Positions 17,173 to 26,045 of a stretch of 64,000 nt of DNA are shown here, piece after piece. The notes under the pieces are model-generated. The model ran no database searches, was not told the DNA's origin, and was given only the letters and a program-made list of their open reading frames with translations. Source of the stretch: Streptomyces sp. GESEQ-35 (lineage in GTDB: Bacteria > Actinomycetota > Actinomycetes > Streptomycetales > Streptomycetaceae); the NCBI RefSeq assembly GCF_017948485.1, contig NZ_JAFFSX010000011.1, positions 1 through 64,000 on the forward strand, in the 5' to 3' direction. Position 1 is the first letter of the stretch. Each line of letters opens with the position of its first letter. A program made the position numbers and the translations under genes.

Positions 17173-17665
17173 TCCCTCCCCGGCCCTGGGCGAGGTGCTG
17201 CGGCAGCTCGCCCGGGCCGTCGGCCGGCACGAGGGCGATGCCTCGTTCGCCGACGGGCACGACCGCTGGTCCCTCTACCGTGTGGCGATGGACACCCCCA
17301 CCGCACTGCCGCTGCTGTTCGAGGCGGTGTCTCTGGAGCCGGACGGTCCTCTGGCATCCGGAGTCGTCGGTGACGTACTGGAACGCGTTCCGGGGGACGA
17401 GCGCGAGCGATGGGTACGGATCCTCCCGCCGGCGGTGCGCGGCTTCTCTGAACGCCGGGCGCGGGACCTGGGGACCCTGGATTCGCTCAAGCAGGGCGCC
17501 ATGTCGGCAGAGGCAACCGACGATCTCATCGATGGCTGGTCCGACTGGCTTCAATGGAGAGCGGTCCGTGTGACTGCCGACCAGGATGTCCTGCGTGTTG
17601 TCGCTCAAAAGGGCCGGACCAAGAGGATCAGGCAGGCCGCCGTGGATGCCCTCCGGCACCCCTGA
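17162..17665 (+). CDS. Small acidic helical protein, candidate immunity protein
   Basis: A 167-residue soluble protein with no signal peptide and no family that I recognise. It is mostly helical with repeated acidic-aromatic motifs (HDRWSLYRVAMD, LIDGWSDWLQWRAV, RIRQAAVDALRHP), somewhat like HEAT-type immunity proteins. The GTG at 17162 lies inside the end of the large upstream gene (11-base overlap), with GGAGAGG about ten bases before it, so its translation is coupled to that gene. Production of a small cytosolic protein with an exported protein carrying a variable C-terminal domain is the usual arrangement of toxin and immunity genes. Binding to the DUF4160-like domain is inferred and untested. 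A terminator follows. Confidence 0.65.
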   Translation: MVADPSPALGEVLRQLARAVGRHEGDASFADGHDRWSLYRVAMDTPTALPLLFEAVSLEPDGPLASGVVGDVLERVPGDERERWVRILPPAVRGFSERRARDLGTLDSLKQGAMSAEATDDLIDGWSDWLQWRAVRVTADQDVLRVVAQKGRTKRIRQAAVDALRHP

Positions 17666-17803
17666 GTGCTCCGCTGGAAGCGCCGCGATCGGACGTCGAT
17701 TGTCTGCGGGCCCGTTGTGGCTGGTCGCGCCCATGCGGCGGAGCCGCATATCGACAAACGCAGCGCCTCTTGGGGACGCTGCCGAACCGCAGCGAACTGC
17801 GCA

Positions 17804-17845
17804 GGTCTGTGCCCCGCAGGGTCAACGCCCGGCGGGGCACAGACC
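17804..17845 (+). terminator. Terminator after the toxin/immunity-like pair
   Basis: GGTCTGTGCCCCGC (17804-17817) pairs with GCGGGGCACAGACC (17832-17845), and an inner GGG/CCC extends the stem. Its arms resemble the terminator at 13109-13146 (CTGTGCCCC and GGGGCACAG in both). Confidence 0.75.
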
Positions 17846-17868
17846 CGTCCGGCTCATGAGACGCCCGA

Positions 17869-17896
17869 GGCGCCCCCCTGCCCACAGGGGGGCGCC
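17869..17896 (-). terminator. Terminator downstream of pyk
   Basis: GGCGCCCCCCTG (17869-17880) and its exact complement (17885-17896) form a 12-bp stem with a CCCA loop, 36 bases beyond the pyk stop. It can act in both directions between the convergent units. Confidence 0.75.
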
Positions 17897-17932
17897 CTCA
17901 GCACCGCGCAAGGGCCTTGTAGGGCCCGGGAG

Positions 17933-19360
17933 TTACTTCGCCTCGCCCCCCAGATGATGCACTCGCACCATGTTCGTCGTCCCCGGCACCCCAGGAGGCG
18001 ACCCCGCCGTGATGATGAGGGTGTCGCCCGCGTTGAAGCGGCCCAGTTTGAGGACCTCGCCGTCGACCAGGTCGACCATTTCGTCGGTGCTGTTGACGAA
18101 GGGGACGACGTGGGATTCCACGCCCCAGCTCAGCGTGAGCTGGTTGCGGGTGGACTCGTCCGTCGTGAAGGCGATGATCGGCTGGGAAGCCCGGTAGCGG
18201 CAGAGGCGGCGGGCCGTGTCGCCGGACTGGGTGAAGGCGATCAGGCCCTTGCCGCCGAGGAAGTCGGCGATCTCGCAGGCGGCGCGGGCGACCGAACCGC
18301 CCTGTGTGCGCGGCTTCTTGCCGGGGACGAGGGGCTGGAGGCCCTTCGACATCAGCTCCTGCTCTGCCGCGACGACGATCTTCGACATCGTCTTCACGGT
18401 CTCGATCGGGTAGGCGCCCACCGAGGACTCCGCCGACAGCATCACCGCGTCCGCGCCGTCCAGGATCGCGTTGGCCACGTCGGACGCCTCGGCGCGTGTC
18501 GGGCGGGAGTTGGTGATCATCGACTCCATCATCTGGGTCGCCACGATCACCGGCTTGGCGTTGCGCCGGCACAGCTCGATGAGGCGCTTCTGCACCATGG
18601 GGACCTTCTCGAGCGGGTACTCGACGGCCAGGTCACCGCGGGCCACCATGACGGCGTCGAACGCCATCACGACGCCCTCCATGTTCTCCACCGCCTGCGG
18701 CTTCTCCACCTTGGCGATGACGGGGACCCGGCGGCGCTCCTCGTCCATCACCTGGTGGACGTCGTCGATGTCCTTGGCGTCCCGCACGAAGGACAGGGCG
18801 ACCATGTCGCAGCCCATGCGGAGGGCGAAGCGGAGGTCCTCGACGTCCTTCTCGGACAGTGCCGGGACGTTGACGGCCGTGCCGGGCAGGTTGATGCCCT
18901 TGTGGTCGGAGACGACACCGCCCTCGATGACGATCGTCCTGACCCGCGGGCCCTCGACGTCCAGCACCTTCAGCTCGACGTTGCCGTCGTTGATCAGGAC
19001 CTGGTCGCCGCGGGAGACGTCACCGGGCAGGCCCTTGTAGGTCGTACCGCAGATGTGCTTGTCGCCCGGGACGTCCTCGGTGGTGATGACGAACTCGTCA
19101 CCGCGCTCCAGCTCGACGGGGCCTTCGGCGAAGGTCTCCAGGCGGATCTTGGGGCCCTGAAGGTCGGCGAGGACGCCGATGGCGCGGCCGGTCTCCTTGG
19201 AGGCGGCGCGGACACGGTCGTACCGCCCCTGGTGCTCGGCGTGCGTGCCGTGGCTGAAGTTGAAGCGGGCCACGTTCATGCCGGCGTCGATCAGCGACAC
19301 GAGCTGTTCGTGGGAGTCGACCGCGGGGCCGAGAGTACAGACGATTTTCGAACGGCGCAT
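17933..19360 (-). CDS. pyk: Pyruvate kinase
   Basis: Last step of glycolysis: phosphoenolpyruvate plus ADP to pyruvate plus ATP. The 475 residues give a standard barrel plus B domain plus C-terminal allosteric domain. Seen are the N-terminal KIVCTLGPA, MNVARFNFSHG with its K/Mg-binding residues, ALSFVRDAKD, the catalytic KVEKPQAVENMEG, MVARGDLAVE and VIVATQMMESMI. The ATG at 19360 starts directly with MRRSKIVCTLGPA. It lies downstream of ackA and pta on the same strand with a 74-base gap, so it may be partly co-transcribed. A hairpin terminator follows at 17869-17896. Streptomyces has two pyruvate kinases; this one has the position of Pyk2 (from memory). Confidence 0.96.
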   Translation of the reverse strand: MRRSKIVCTLGPAVDSHEQLVSLIDAGMNVARFNFSHGTHAEHQGRYDRVRAASKETGRAIGVLADLQGPKIRLETFAEGPVELERGDEFVITTEDVPGDKHICGTTYKGLPGDVSRGDQVLINDGNVELKVLDVEGPRVRTIVIEGGVVSDHKGINLPGTAVNVPALSEKDVEDLRFALRMGCDMVALSFVRDAKDIDDVHQVMDEERRRVPVIAKVEKPQAVENMEGVVMAFDAVMVARGDLAVEYPLEKVPMVQKRLIELCRRNAKPVIVATQMMESMITNSRPTRAEASDVANAILDGADAVMLSAESSVGAYPIETVKTMSKIVVAAEQELMSKGLQPLVPGKKPRTQGGSVARAACEIADFLGGKGLIAFTQSGDTARRLCRYRASQPIIAFTTDESTRNQLTLSWGVESHVVPFVNSTDEMVDLVDGEVLKLGRFNAGDTLIITAGSPPGVPGTTNMVRVHHLGGEAK

Positions 19361-19434
19361 GAGGGCGATCCTATCGGTTTGTTTCGCTGCGGAATATTCC
19401 GTCTGGCGGAAAATACAAAGGGGCGGGATACCGC

Positions 19435-20649
19435 TCAGGTGAGATTCCGAGATCCATTCACGAGCGCGTACGTCTGTGTCGCAATCTCCAGTTCCTCATC
19501 GGTCGGCACCACGGCGACGGCAACCCGCGCGGACTCCGGCGAGATCAGCCGCGGCTCGTCACTCCGTACGGCGTTCAGCTCGCCGTCGACCGTCAGGCCC
19601 AGCTCCTCCAGGCCCGCCACGGCAGCTTCCCGCACCGCGCTCGCGTTCTCCCCGACTCCCGCCGTGAACGCGACCGCATCCACTCTTCCGAGTACCGCGT
19701 AATAGGCGCCGATGTACTTCTTCAGGCGGTGAATGTAGATGTCGAAGGCCAGCCGCGCCTGTTCGTCACCCTCGTCGATCCGGCGGCGGATCTCCCGCAT
19801 GTCGTTGTCACCGCACAGACCGATCAGGCCACTCTTCTTGTTGAGAAGAGTGTCGATCTCGTCCGTGGACATTCCGCCAACACGCATCAAATGGAAGATG
19901 ACGGCAGGGTCCATGTCCCCGGACCGCGTACCCATCACCAGCCCCTCCAAAGGCGTCAGCCCCATGGAGGTGTCGACACATCGACCGCCCCTGACCGCCG
20001 AAGCGGACGCACCGTTCCCGAGGTGCAGCACGATCACGTTCACCTCTTCCGGCGACCTGCCCAGCAGCTCGGCGGTCGCCCGGGACACATACGCGTGGGA
20101 CGTCCCGTGGAAGCCGTACCGGCGGATCCGGTGCTCGTCGGCGGTCTTCACGTCGATCGCGTAGCGCGCGGCCGACTCCGGCATCGTCGTGTGGAACGCG
20201 GTGTCGAAGACGGCGACCTGGGGCAGGTCGGGGCGCAGCGCCCGGGCGGTGCGGATGCCGGCGAGACCCGCCGGGTTGTGCAGCGGGGCGACCGGGATGA
20301 GCCGCTCGATCTCGGCGAGGACGGCGTCGTCGACGACGGTCGGCTCGGTGAAGAACTTGCCGCCATGTACGACCCGGTGGCCGATCGCGGCCAGCTCGGG
20401 GGAGTCGAGGCCCAGTCCGTCCTTGGCCAGCTCCGTCGATACGGCCTTCAGCGCGGCCTCGTGGTCGGCGATCGCGCCGGTCCACTCGCGGGCCTCGCCG
20501 CCCATCGGCGTGTGCTTGAGCCGGGAGGTCTCCTCGCCGATCCGCTCGACGAGGCCCACCGCGAGCCGGCTGCCGTCGCTCATGCCGAGCAGCTGGTACT
20601 TCACCGACGAGGAGCCGGAGTTGAGGACGAGGACGCGGGTCGCGCTCAC
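19435..20649 (-). CDS. ackA: Acetate kinase
   Basis: Converts acetyl phosphate plus ADP to acetate plus ATP, or the reverse, for overflow metabolism and acetate use. The 404-residue ASKHA-fold enzyme shows VLVLNSGSSSVKYQL at the N-terminus, the catalytic Arg/His region VFDTAFHTTMP, the signature RRYGFHGTSHAYV, phosphate-binding HLGNGASASA and VDTSMGLTPLEGLVMGTRSG. The GTG start (20649) overlaps the pta stop as GTGA, so translation is coupled to pta. Confidence 0.96.
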   Translation of the reverse strand: MSATRVLVLNSGSSSVKYQLLGMSDGSRLAVGLVERIGEETSRLKHTPMGGEAREWTGAIADHEAALKAVSTELAKDGLGLDSPELAAIGHRVVHGGKFFTEPTVVDDAVLAEIERLIPVAPLHNPAGLAGIRTARALRPDLPQVAVFDTAFHTTMPESAARYAIDVKTADEHRIRRYGFHGTSHAYVSRATAELLGRSPEEVNVIVLHLGNGASASAVRGGRCVDTSMGLTPLEGLVMGTRSGDMDPAVIFHLMRVGGMSTDEIDTLLNKKSGLIGLCGDNDMREIRRRIDEGDEQARLAFDIYIHRLKKYIGAYYAVLGRVDAVAFTAGVGENASAVREAAVAGLEELGLTVDGELNAVRSDEPRLISPESARVAVAVVPTDEELEIATQTYALVNGSRNLT

Positions 20650-22736
20650 TGGGCGGTTGCCTTCTCGGTCGGGGTCTGGGCCTGGATCGCCGTGATGGCC
20701 ACGGTGTTGACGATGTCCTGGACGAGGGCACCGCGGGACAGGTCGTTGACCGGCTTGCGCAGACCCTGGAGGACGGGGCCGACGGCGATCGCGCCGGCCG
20801 AACGCTGCACGGCCTTGTAGGTGTTGTTGCCGGTGTTGAGGTCGGGGAAGATCAACACGCTTGCCTGGCCGGCGACTTCGGACTCCGGCAGCTTGGTGCG
20901 GGCGACGGTCGGCTCGACGGCGGCGTCGTACTGGATCGGCCCCTCGATCTTCAGGTCGGGCCGCCGCAGCCGTACCAGCTCGGTCGCCTCGCGCACCTTG
21001 TCGACGTCGGCGCCCGAGCCGGACGTACCGGTCGAGTACGACAGCATCGCGATCCGGGGCTCCACGCCGAACTGCCCGGCGGTGGCGGCGGACTGGATGG
21101 CGATGTCGCAGAGCTGCTCGGCGTTCGGGTCGGGGTTGACCGCGCAGTCGCCGTAGACGAGCACCTTGTCGGCGAGGCACATGAAGAAGACGGAGGAGAC
21201 GATCGAGGCGTCCGGCTTGGTCTTGATGATCTCGAAGCCGGGACGGATCGTGGCCGCGGTGGAGTGCACGGACCCCGACACCATTCCGTCGGCCAGGCCC
21301 TCCTGCACCATCAGCGTGCCGAAGTAGTTCACGTCGGAGACGACGTCGTACGCCAGCTCCACGGTCACGCCCTTGTGGGCGCGCAGGGCCGCGTACTTCT
21401 CGGCGAAGGCGTCGCGCAGCTCGCTGGTGGCCGGGTCGATCAGCTGGGAGTCGCCGAGGTCGATGCCGAGGTCGGCGGCCTTCTTGCGGATCTGGTCGAC
21501 CGGGCCGAGGAGGGTGAGGTCGCAGACGCCGCGGCGCAGCAGGACCTCGGCGGCGTGCAGGACGCGGGGCTCGGTGCCCTCCGGGAGGACGACCCGGCGC
21601 ATGTCCGAGCGGGCCTGTTCCAGGAGCTTGTGCTCGAACATCATCGGGGTGACGCGGTCACTGCTCGGGGCGCTGACCCGCTTCAGCAGATCGCCGGTGT
21701 CGGCGTACCGCTCGAACAGGCCGAGCGCGGTCTCCGCCTTGCGCGGGGTGGCCGCGTTCAACTTCCCTTCCAGGCCGAAGAGTTCGGCGGCGGTGGGGAA
21801 GCTGTTGCCGGGCACCGAGAGGACCGGGGTGCCCGGGGCGAGACGGGCGGCGAGGGTCAGGACGTCGTCGCTGGGTACTTCGTCGAGGGTCAGCAGTACG
21901 CCCGCTATCGGCGGGGTGCCGGCGCTGTGCGCGGCGAGTGAGCCGACGACCAGGTCGGCGCGGTCGCCCGGGGTGACGACCAGGCAGCCCGGGGTCAGCG
22001 CGGGGAGGAAGCTCGGCAGCATCGCGCCGCCGAAGACGAAGTCGAGCGCGTCACGGGCGAGCCCGGAGTCGTCGCCGAGCAGCACCTTGGCACCGAGGGC
22101 GTGGCGGATCTGGGCGACGGTGGGCGCGGCGAGGGCGGGGTCGTCGGGCACGACGTAGCAGGGCACGGGCAGCCGGTCGGTGAGCCGCTCGGCGATCCGG
22201 TCGCGGTCCTCGCGGGCGACCCGGTTGGTGACCATGGCGAGGACGTCGCAGCCGAGGCCGTCGTAGGCGCGGTAGGCGTTGCGGGTCTCGGCGAGGACCG
22301 ACTCGGCGGTCTGCCCCCGGCCGCCGACCACCGGGATCACGGACGCGCCGAACTCGTTCGCCAGCCGTGCGTTGAGGGAGAGCTCGTCGGGGAACTGGGT
22401 GTCGGCGTAGTCGGTGCCGAGGACGAGGACGACGTCGTAGTCACGGGTCACCAGATGGAACCGGTCGACGAGGGTGGAGACCAGCTCGTCCGCTCCCCGC
22501 TCGGCCTGGAGCGCGGAGGCCTCGTGGTAGTCCATGCCGTAGACCGTCGCCGGGTCCTGGGAGAGCCGGTACCGGGCGCGCAGCAGCTCGAACAGCCGGT
22601 CGGGTCCGTCGTGGACGAGGGGGCGGAAGACGCCCACCCGGTCGACCTGCCGGGTCAGGAGTTCCATGACCCCCAGCTCGACGACCTGGCGGCCGTCGCC
22701 GCGGTCGATACCGGTCACGTACACGCTGCGCGTCAC
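20646..22736 (-). CDS. pta: Phosphate acetyltransferase, long three-domain form
   Basis: Converts acetyl-CoA plus phosphate to acetyl phosphate plus CoA and pairs with AckA. The 696 residues comprise an N-terminal BioD-like P-loop domain (1-200), a DRTGG regulatory domain (about 215-330) and a C-terminal catalytic PTA_PTB domain (from about 375: VVLPEGTEPRVLHAAEVLL, then GTSGSGADVDKVREAT and IFPDLNTGNNTYKA). The N-terminal Walker-type loop is degenerate (VTGIDRGDGRQVV, with no Lys), so that domain is probably regulatory rather than ATP-hydrolysing. The GTG at 22736 is chosen for the conserved SVYVTGI start and an upstream GGAGAG. It is the first gene of the pta-ackA unit and divergent from pfkA. 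Confidence 0.95.
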   Translation of the reverse strand: MTRSVYVTGIDRGDGRQVVELGVMELLTRQVDRVGVFRPLVHDGPDRLFELLRARYRLSQDPATVYGMDYHEASALQAERGADELVSTLVDRFHLVTRDYDVVLVLGTDYADTQFPDELSLNARLANEFGASVIPVVGGRGQTAESVLAETRNAYRAYDGLGCDVLAMVTNRVAREDRDRIAERLTDRLPVPCYVVPDDPALAAPTVAQIRHALGAKVLLGDDSGLARDALDFVFGGAMLPSFLPALTPGCLVVTPGDRADLVVGSLAAHSAGTPPIAGVLLTLDEVPSDDVLTLAARLAPGTPVLSVPGNSFPTAAELFGLEGKLNAATPRKAETALGLFERYADTGDLLKRVSAPSSDRVTPMMFEHKLLEQARSDMRRVVLPEGTEPRVLHAAEVLLRRGVCDLTLLGPVDQIRKKAADLGIDLGDSQLIDPATSELRDAFAEKYAALRAHKGVTVELAYDVVSDVNYFGTLMVQEGLADGMVSGSVHSTAATIRPGFEIIKTKPDASIVSSVFFMCLADKVLVYGDCAVNPDPNAEQLCDIAIQSAATAGQFGVEPRIAMLSYSTGTSGSGADVDKVREATELVRLRRPDLKIEGPIQYDAAVEPTVARTKLPESEVAGQASVLIFPDLNTGNNTYKAVQRSAGAIAVGPVLQGLRKPVNDLSRGALVQDIVNTVAITAIQAQTPTEKATAQ

Positions 22737-22944
22737 GCGTGCTCTCCGTTTCGTCTGCTGGGTGTGTTCTCGCTGGATTTCCGGCTCACAAAAATCGCCC
22801 ACCAGGGTGAGCAGAACCCTCTTGACAATACCCTTGCCGGTGGATAAGGCGCCCGTCAGCTCCGAGGAACCGACGTCACCCTGAGCGACGTGAAACAATC
22901 GGACTGGCTCACCGGTATCAACAGCGAGCAGGAGACACAGCACG
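22737..22944. promoter_or_regulatory. Divergent pta/pfkA promoter region
   Basis: 208 bases. On the plus strand TTGACA (22822-22827) and TAAGGC (22845-22850), 17 bases apart, are a reasonable housekeeping promoter for pfkA, with a leader of about 90 bases. No clear operator dyad was seen. Confidence 0.5.
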
Positions 22945-23970
22945 ATGCGTATCGGAGTTCTCACCGCAGGCGGCGACTGCCCCGGCCTGAACGCCGTGAT
23001 CCGGTCGGTCGTGCACCGAGCGGTCGCGCAGTACGGCGACGAGGTGATCGGCTTCGAGGACGGGTACGCGGGTCTGCTCGACGGCCATTACCGCACCCTC
23101 GACCTGGACGGCGTCAGCGGCATCCTCGCCCGCGGCGGCACCATCCTCGGCTCCTCCCGGCTGGAACGCGACCGGCTCCGCGAGGCCTGCGACAACGCGC
23201 CCGACATCGCCCGTGACTTCGGCATCGACGCGCTGATCCCGATCGGCGGCGAGGGCACGCTCACGGCGGCGCGCATGCTGAGCGACGCGGGCCTGCCCGT
23301 CGTGGGCGTCCCGAAGACGATCGACAACGACATCTCCTCGACGGACCGGACCTTCGGCTTCGACACGGCGGTCGGGGTGGCCTCCGAGGCCATGGACCGC
23401 CTGAAGACCACCGCCGAGTCCCACCAGCGCGTGATGGTCGTCGAGGTCATGGGCCGGCACGCGGGCTGGATCGCGCTCGAGTCCGGCATGGCGGCCGGCG
23501 CCCACGGCATCTGCCTGCCCGAGCGCCCCTTCGACCCGGCCGACCTGGTCAAGATGGTCGAGGAGCGCTTCGCCCGCGGCAAGAAGTTCGCCGTCGTCTG
23601 CGTCGCCGAAGGCGCGCACCCCGCCGAGGGCTCCATGGACTACGGCAAGGGCGAGATCGACCAGTTCGGCCACGAGCGCTTCCAGGGCATCGGTACGGCC
23701 CTGGCGTTCGAGCTGGAGCGGCGGCTCGGCAAGGAGGCCAAGCCGGTCATCCTCGGCCATGTCCAGCGCGGCGGCACACCGACCGCGTACGACCGTGTCC
23801 TCGCCACCCGCTTCGGCTGGCACGCGGTGGAGGCCGCGCACCGGGGCGAGTTCGGCATGATGACTGCCCTGCGCGGCACGGACATCGTGATGGTGTCGCT
23901 TGCGGAAGCGGTCACCGAGCTGAAGACGGTGCCGAAGGACCGTATGGACGAGGCGGAGTCGGTGTTCTAG
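22945..23970 (+). CDS. pfkA: 6-phosphofructokinase
   Basis: Phosphorylates fructose 6-phosphate to the 1,6-bisphosphate. The 341 residues have GVLTAGGDCPGLNAVIRS at the N-terminus, the phosphoryl-donor loop PIGGEGTLTAA, the catalytic loop PKTIDNDI, VMGRHAGWIA and LGHVQRGGTPTAYDR. The Gly after GGE matches ATP-dependent enzymes rather than PPi-dependent ones (which have Asp there), although PKTIDND is also seen in group III and PPi enzymes; ATP dependence is the better call. The ATG at 22945 has AGGAGA upstream. It groups with pyk, ackA and pta in a glycolysis/acetate block. Confidence 0.93.
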   Translation: MRIGVLTAGGDCPGLNAVIRSVVHRAVAQYGDEVIGFEDGYAGLLDGHYRTLDLDGVSGILARGGTILGSSRLERDRLREACDNAPDIARDFGIDALIPIGGEGTLTAARMLSDAGLPVVGVPKTIDNDISSTDRTFGFDTAVGVASEAMDRLKTTAESHQRVMVVEVMGRHAGWIALESGMAAGAHGICLPERPFDPADLVKMVEERFARGKKFAVVCVAEGAHPAEGSMDYGKGEIDQFGHERFQGIGTALAFELERRLGKEAKPVILGHVQRGGTPTAYDRVLATRFGWHAVEAAHRGEFGMMTALRGTDIVMVSLAEAVTELKTVPKDRMDEAESVF

Positions 23971-24055
23971 CCGCCGATCTCAACCCCACGGGTCCACCGG
24001 ATTCTCACAGGTCGGATTCAGGGACGCTTCAGGTTCACCCAAGACCTTGGTCCGC

Positions 24056-25357
24056 ATGCACGGACACCGACCACGCACCCCTGAAGCCGATCGCAGCCGC
24101 CGCTGGTTCATGAACAAGGCGCTGCTCGCCGGCGGCGTCGCCGCGGTGGCGACCATGACCGGCTGCTCCAACGTCTCCCCCGACTCGGCGAGCACGTCCT
24201 CGTCGTCCTCCGCCGCCCCGAGCGGCATGCCCTCCGGCGCACCCGGGGGCATGGGCCCCGGCGCCTCCGAGGTCAAGTACGCCGACTTCAAGGGCCTCAC
24301 CACCGACGGCACCATCGTCGACGACCTGTACTCGATCCACTCCACCGACGTCTCCACCGACGGGATCGTCAAGGCCGCGCAGGCCTTTCTGGACGGGCTC
24401 TCCAAGACGCAGCAGAAGGCCACCCTGTTCGACATCCAGGCCGACGAATGGCTGGCCTGGAGCAACGTCGACGGCTACGAGCGCGAGGGCGTCCGCATGG
24501 GCGACCTCACCGAGAAGCAGCAGGGCCTCGGGTACGCGCTGCTCGGCAAGGCCCTGTCCGCCGACGGGCTCACCCAGACCCGCAACATCATGAAGCTCAA
24601 CGCGTTCCTGGGCGACTACAACGGCGGCGGCAAGGAGACCCTCACCGAGGGCCACTACTACTTCACCGTCATGGGCACCCCGTCGACCACGAAGCCGTGG
24701 GGCTTCCAGTACGAGGGCCATCACGTCGCCATCAACTACTTCGTCCTGGGCGACCAGGTCGTCATGACGCCGACCTTCATGGGCTCCGAGCCGACCTCGG
24801 CGACCTACCAGGGCGAGAAGATCGTCACCTTCAAGAAGGAGACCACGGCGGGCCTGGCGATGCTGCGCACCCTGACCGAGGCCCAGCAGGCCGAGGCGAT
24901 CTCCAGCACGGCGGAGAAGAGCGGCGCGGACATGAAGGCGGGCGCGGGCGCGGACAACCTGGAGCTCGCCTACGAGGGCCTGAAGTGCGCCGAACTCACC
25001 TCCGCGCAGCGGCAGAAGCTGCTCGACCTGGTCGGCGTCTACGTCGGCTACATGAACTCGGGGCACGCCCAGGTCAGGCTGGCGGAGGTCGAGGACCACC
25101 TCGACGAGACGTACTTCTACTGGATCGGCGAGACCAAGGACAGCTCGGCCTTCTACTACCGCGTGCACAGCCCGGTCGTCCTCATCGAGTACGACGCCCA
25201 GTCCCCACTGGCCTACGGCAACAAGGACAGCGGCGGCGGCATGGGCGGCCCGAACGGAACGCCGACCCAGCAGCACATCCACACCGTCATTCGCACGCCG
25301 AACGGCGGCGACTACGGCGTGGACCTGCTCAAACTCCATCTGGAGAACGATCACTGA
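24056..25357 (+). CDS. DUF3500 family lipoprotein, probable Tat substrate
   Basis: A 433-residue exported protein. The N-terminus has a twin-arginine motif (SRRWFMNKALLAGG) and a lipobox TMTGC at about residue 38, so it is probably a Tat-exported lipoprotein. A Ser/Pro/Gly-rich linker follows, then the DUF3500 domain: FDIQADEWLAWSNVDGYE, MKLNAFLGDYNGG, YYFTVMGTP, WGFQYEGHHVAINYFV and VHSPVVLIEYD. His-rich motifs (EGHH, QQHIHTVIR) could bind metal. The family's function is not known to me. The ATG at 24056 is preferred to a TTG three codons earlier. It converges on an HTH gene with a 29-base overlap. Confidence 0.85.
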   Translation: MHGHRPRTPEADRSRRWFMNKALLAGGVAAVATMTGCSNVSPDSASTSSSSSAAPSGMPSGAPGGMGPGASEVKYADFKGLTTDGTIVDDLYSIHSTDVSTDGIVKAAQAFLDGLSKTQQKATLFDIQADEWLAWSNVDGYEREGVRMGDLTEKQQGLGYALLGKALSADGLTQTRNIMKLNAFLGDYNGGGKETLTEGHYYFTVMGTPSTTKPWGFQYEGHHVAINYFVLGDQVVMTPTFMGSEPTSATYQGEKIVTFKKETTAGLAMLRTLTEAQQAEAISSTAEKSGADMKAGAGADNLELAYEGLKCAELTSAQRQKLLDLVGVYVGYMNSGHAQVRLAEVEDHLDETYFYWIGETKDSSAFYYRVHSPVVLIEYDAQSPLAYGNKDSGGGMGGPNGTPTQQHIHTVIRTPNGGDYGVDLLKLHLENDH

Positions 25358-26045
25358 CCCGGATCCAGAAATGGTCCAGGATCCGGTCGAGGAAGTCGAG
25401 GCCGGACGCGCCCGATCCTTCCCCGCCGCCACCCCAGCTGAGCGTGGCGACCATCCGCCCCTGGTAGTCCTGGTGCAGCTCCTGGAGGGTGTCCTCCAGG
25501 AGGCGCCGGTCCAGGTGCACCATCTTCCCGACCGGCCGGACGTACGCCTGCCAGCGCGTCGTCACGGCGCCGCGCAGCAGCCCGGCCAGCTTCGGATTGC
25601 GGCCGGTGACGGTGACGAAGTCGGGGAGCGACAGATCGAGCAGTCCGGCCAGGGCGGAGGACTGACGGTCGGTGCCGCGCCAGTCGTCGGTCTCCTCCAT
25701 CCGCATGTACGCGAGGAGTTCGAGCCCGACGGTACGGGCGACGTCCTCGGGCGCCAGCCCACGGGCGATGCGATGCTCGCGCAAGGTCCGCGGCTGCCCG
25801 ATCAGTTCACCCGGTGAGCACCACAACACGCCTGCCAGCGCGGTGAGTTCCGGGCTGGTGGGGGTGAGGGCGCCGCGTTCCCAGGCGACGACGAGATCCG
25901 GGCTGACATACGGCAGCCCGTACGAGGCGCGCATGTCGTGGGCGACATGTTCGGGCCCCATGCCGAGAGCGGCACGGAGTCTGCGGGCGGCGGGGGCGTT
26001 GAAGGGGGGACCTGGCTGGTTCGGCAGAGCTTGGGGTCGGCGCAC
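25329..26045 (-). CDS. Helix-turn-helix (XRE-like) DNA-binding protein
   Basis: A 238-residue cytoplasmic protein with two HTH-like segments. The first (about residues 17-70: AARRLRAALGMGPEHVAHDM, PDLVVAWERGALTP) resembles the XRE fold, and a second one follows (LREHRIARGLAPEDVARTVG). The C-terminal part (LDRRLLEDTLQELHQDYQG, DFLDRILDHFWIRV) is unrecognised. The GTG at 26045 is chosen over a TTG three codons earlier. Its 3' end overlaps the convergent lipoprotein gene by 29 bases. The target is unknown. Confidence 0.75.
   Translation of the reverse strand: MRRPQALPNQPGPPFNAPAARRLRAALGMGPEHVAHDMRASYGLPYVSPDLVVAWERGALTPTSPELTALAGVLWCSPGELIGQPRTLREHRIARGLAPEDVARTVGLELLAYMRMEETDDWRGTDRQSSALAGLLDLSLPDFVTVTGRNPKLAGLLRGAVTTRWQAYVRPVGKMVHLDRRLLEDTLQELHQDYQGRMVATLSWGGGGEGSGASGLDFLDRILDHFWIRVSDRSPDGV

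Noticed and set aside
17666..19702. Long plus-strand open frame across the pyk region
   Set aside because: It overlaps the pyruvate kinase gene and two hairpin terminators, and its composition is that of an antisense shadow.
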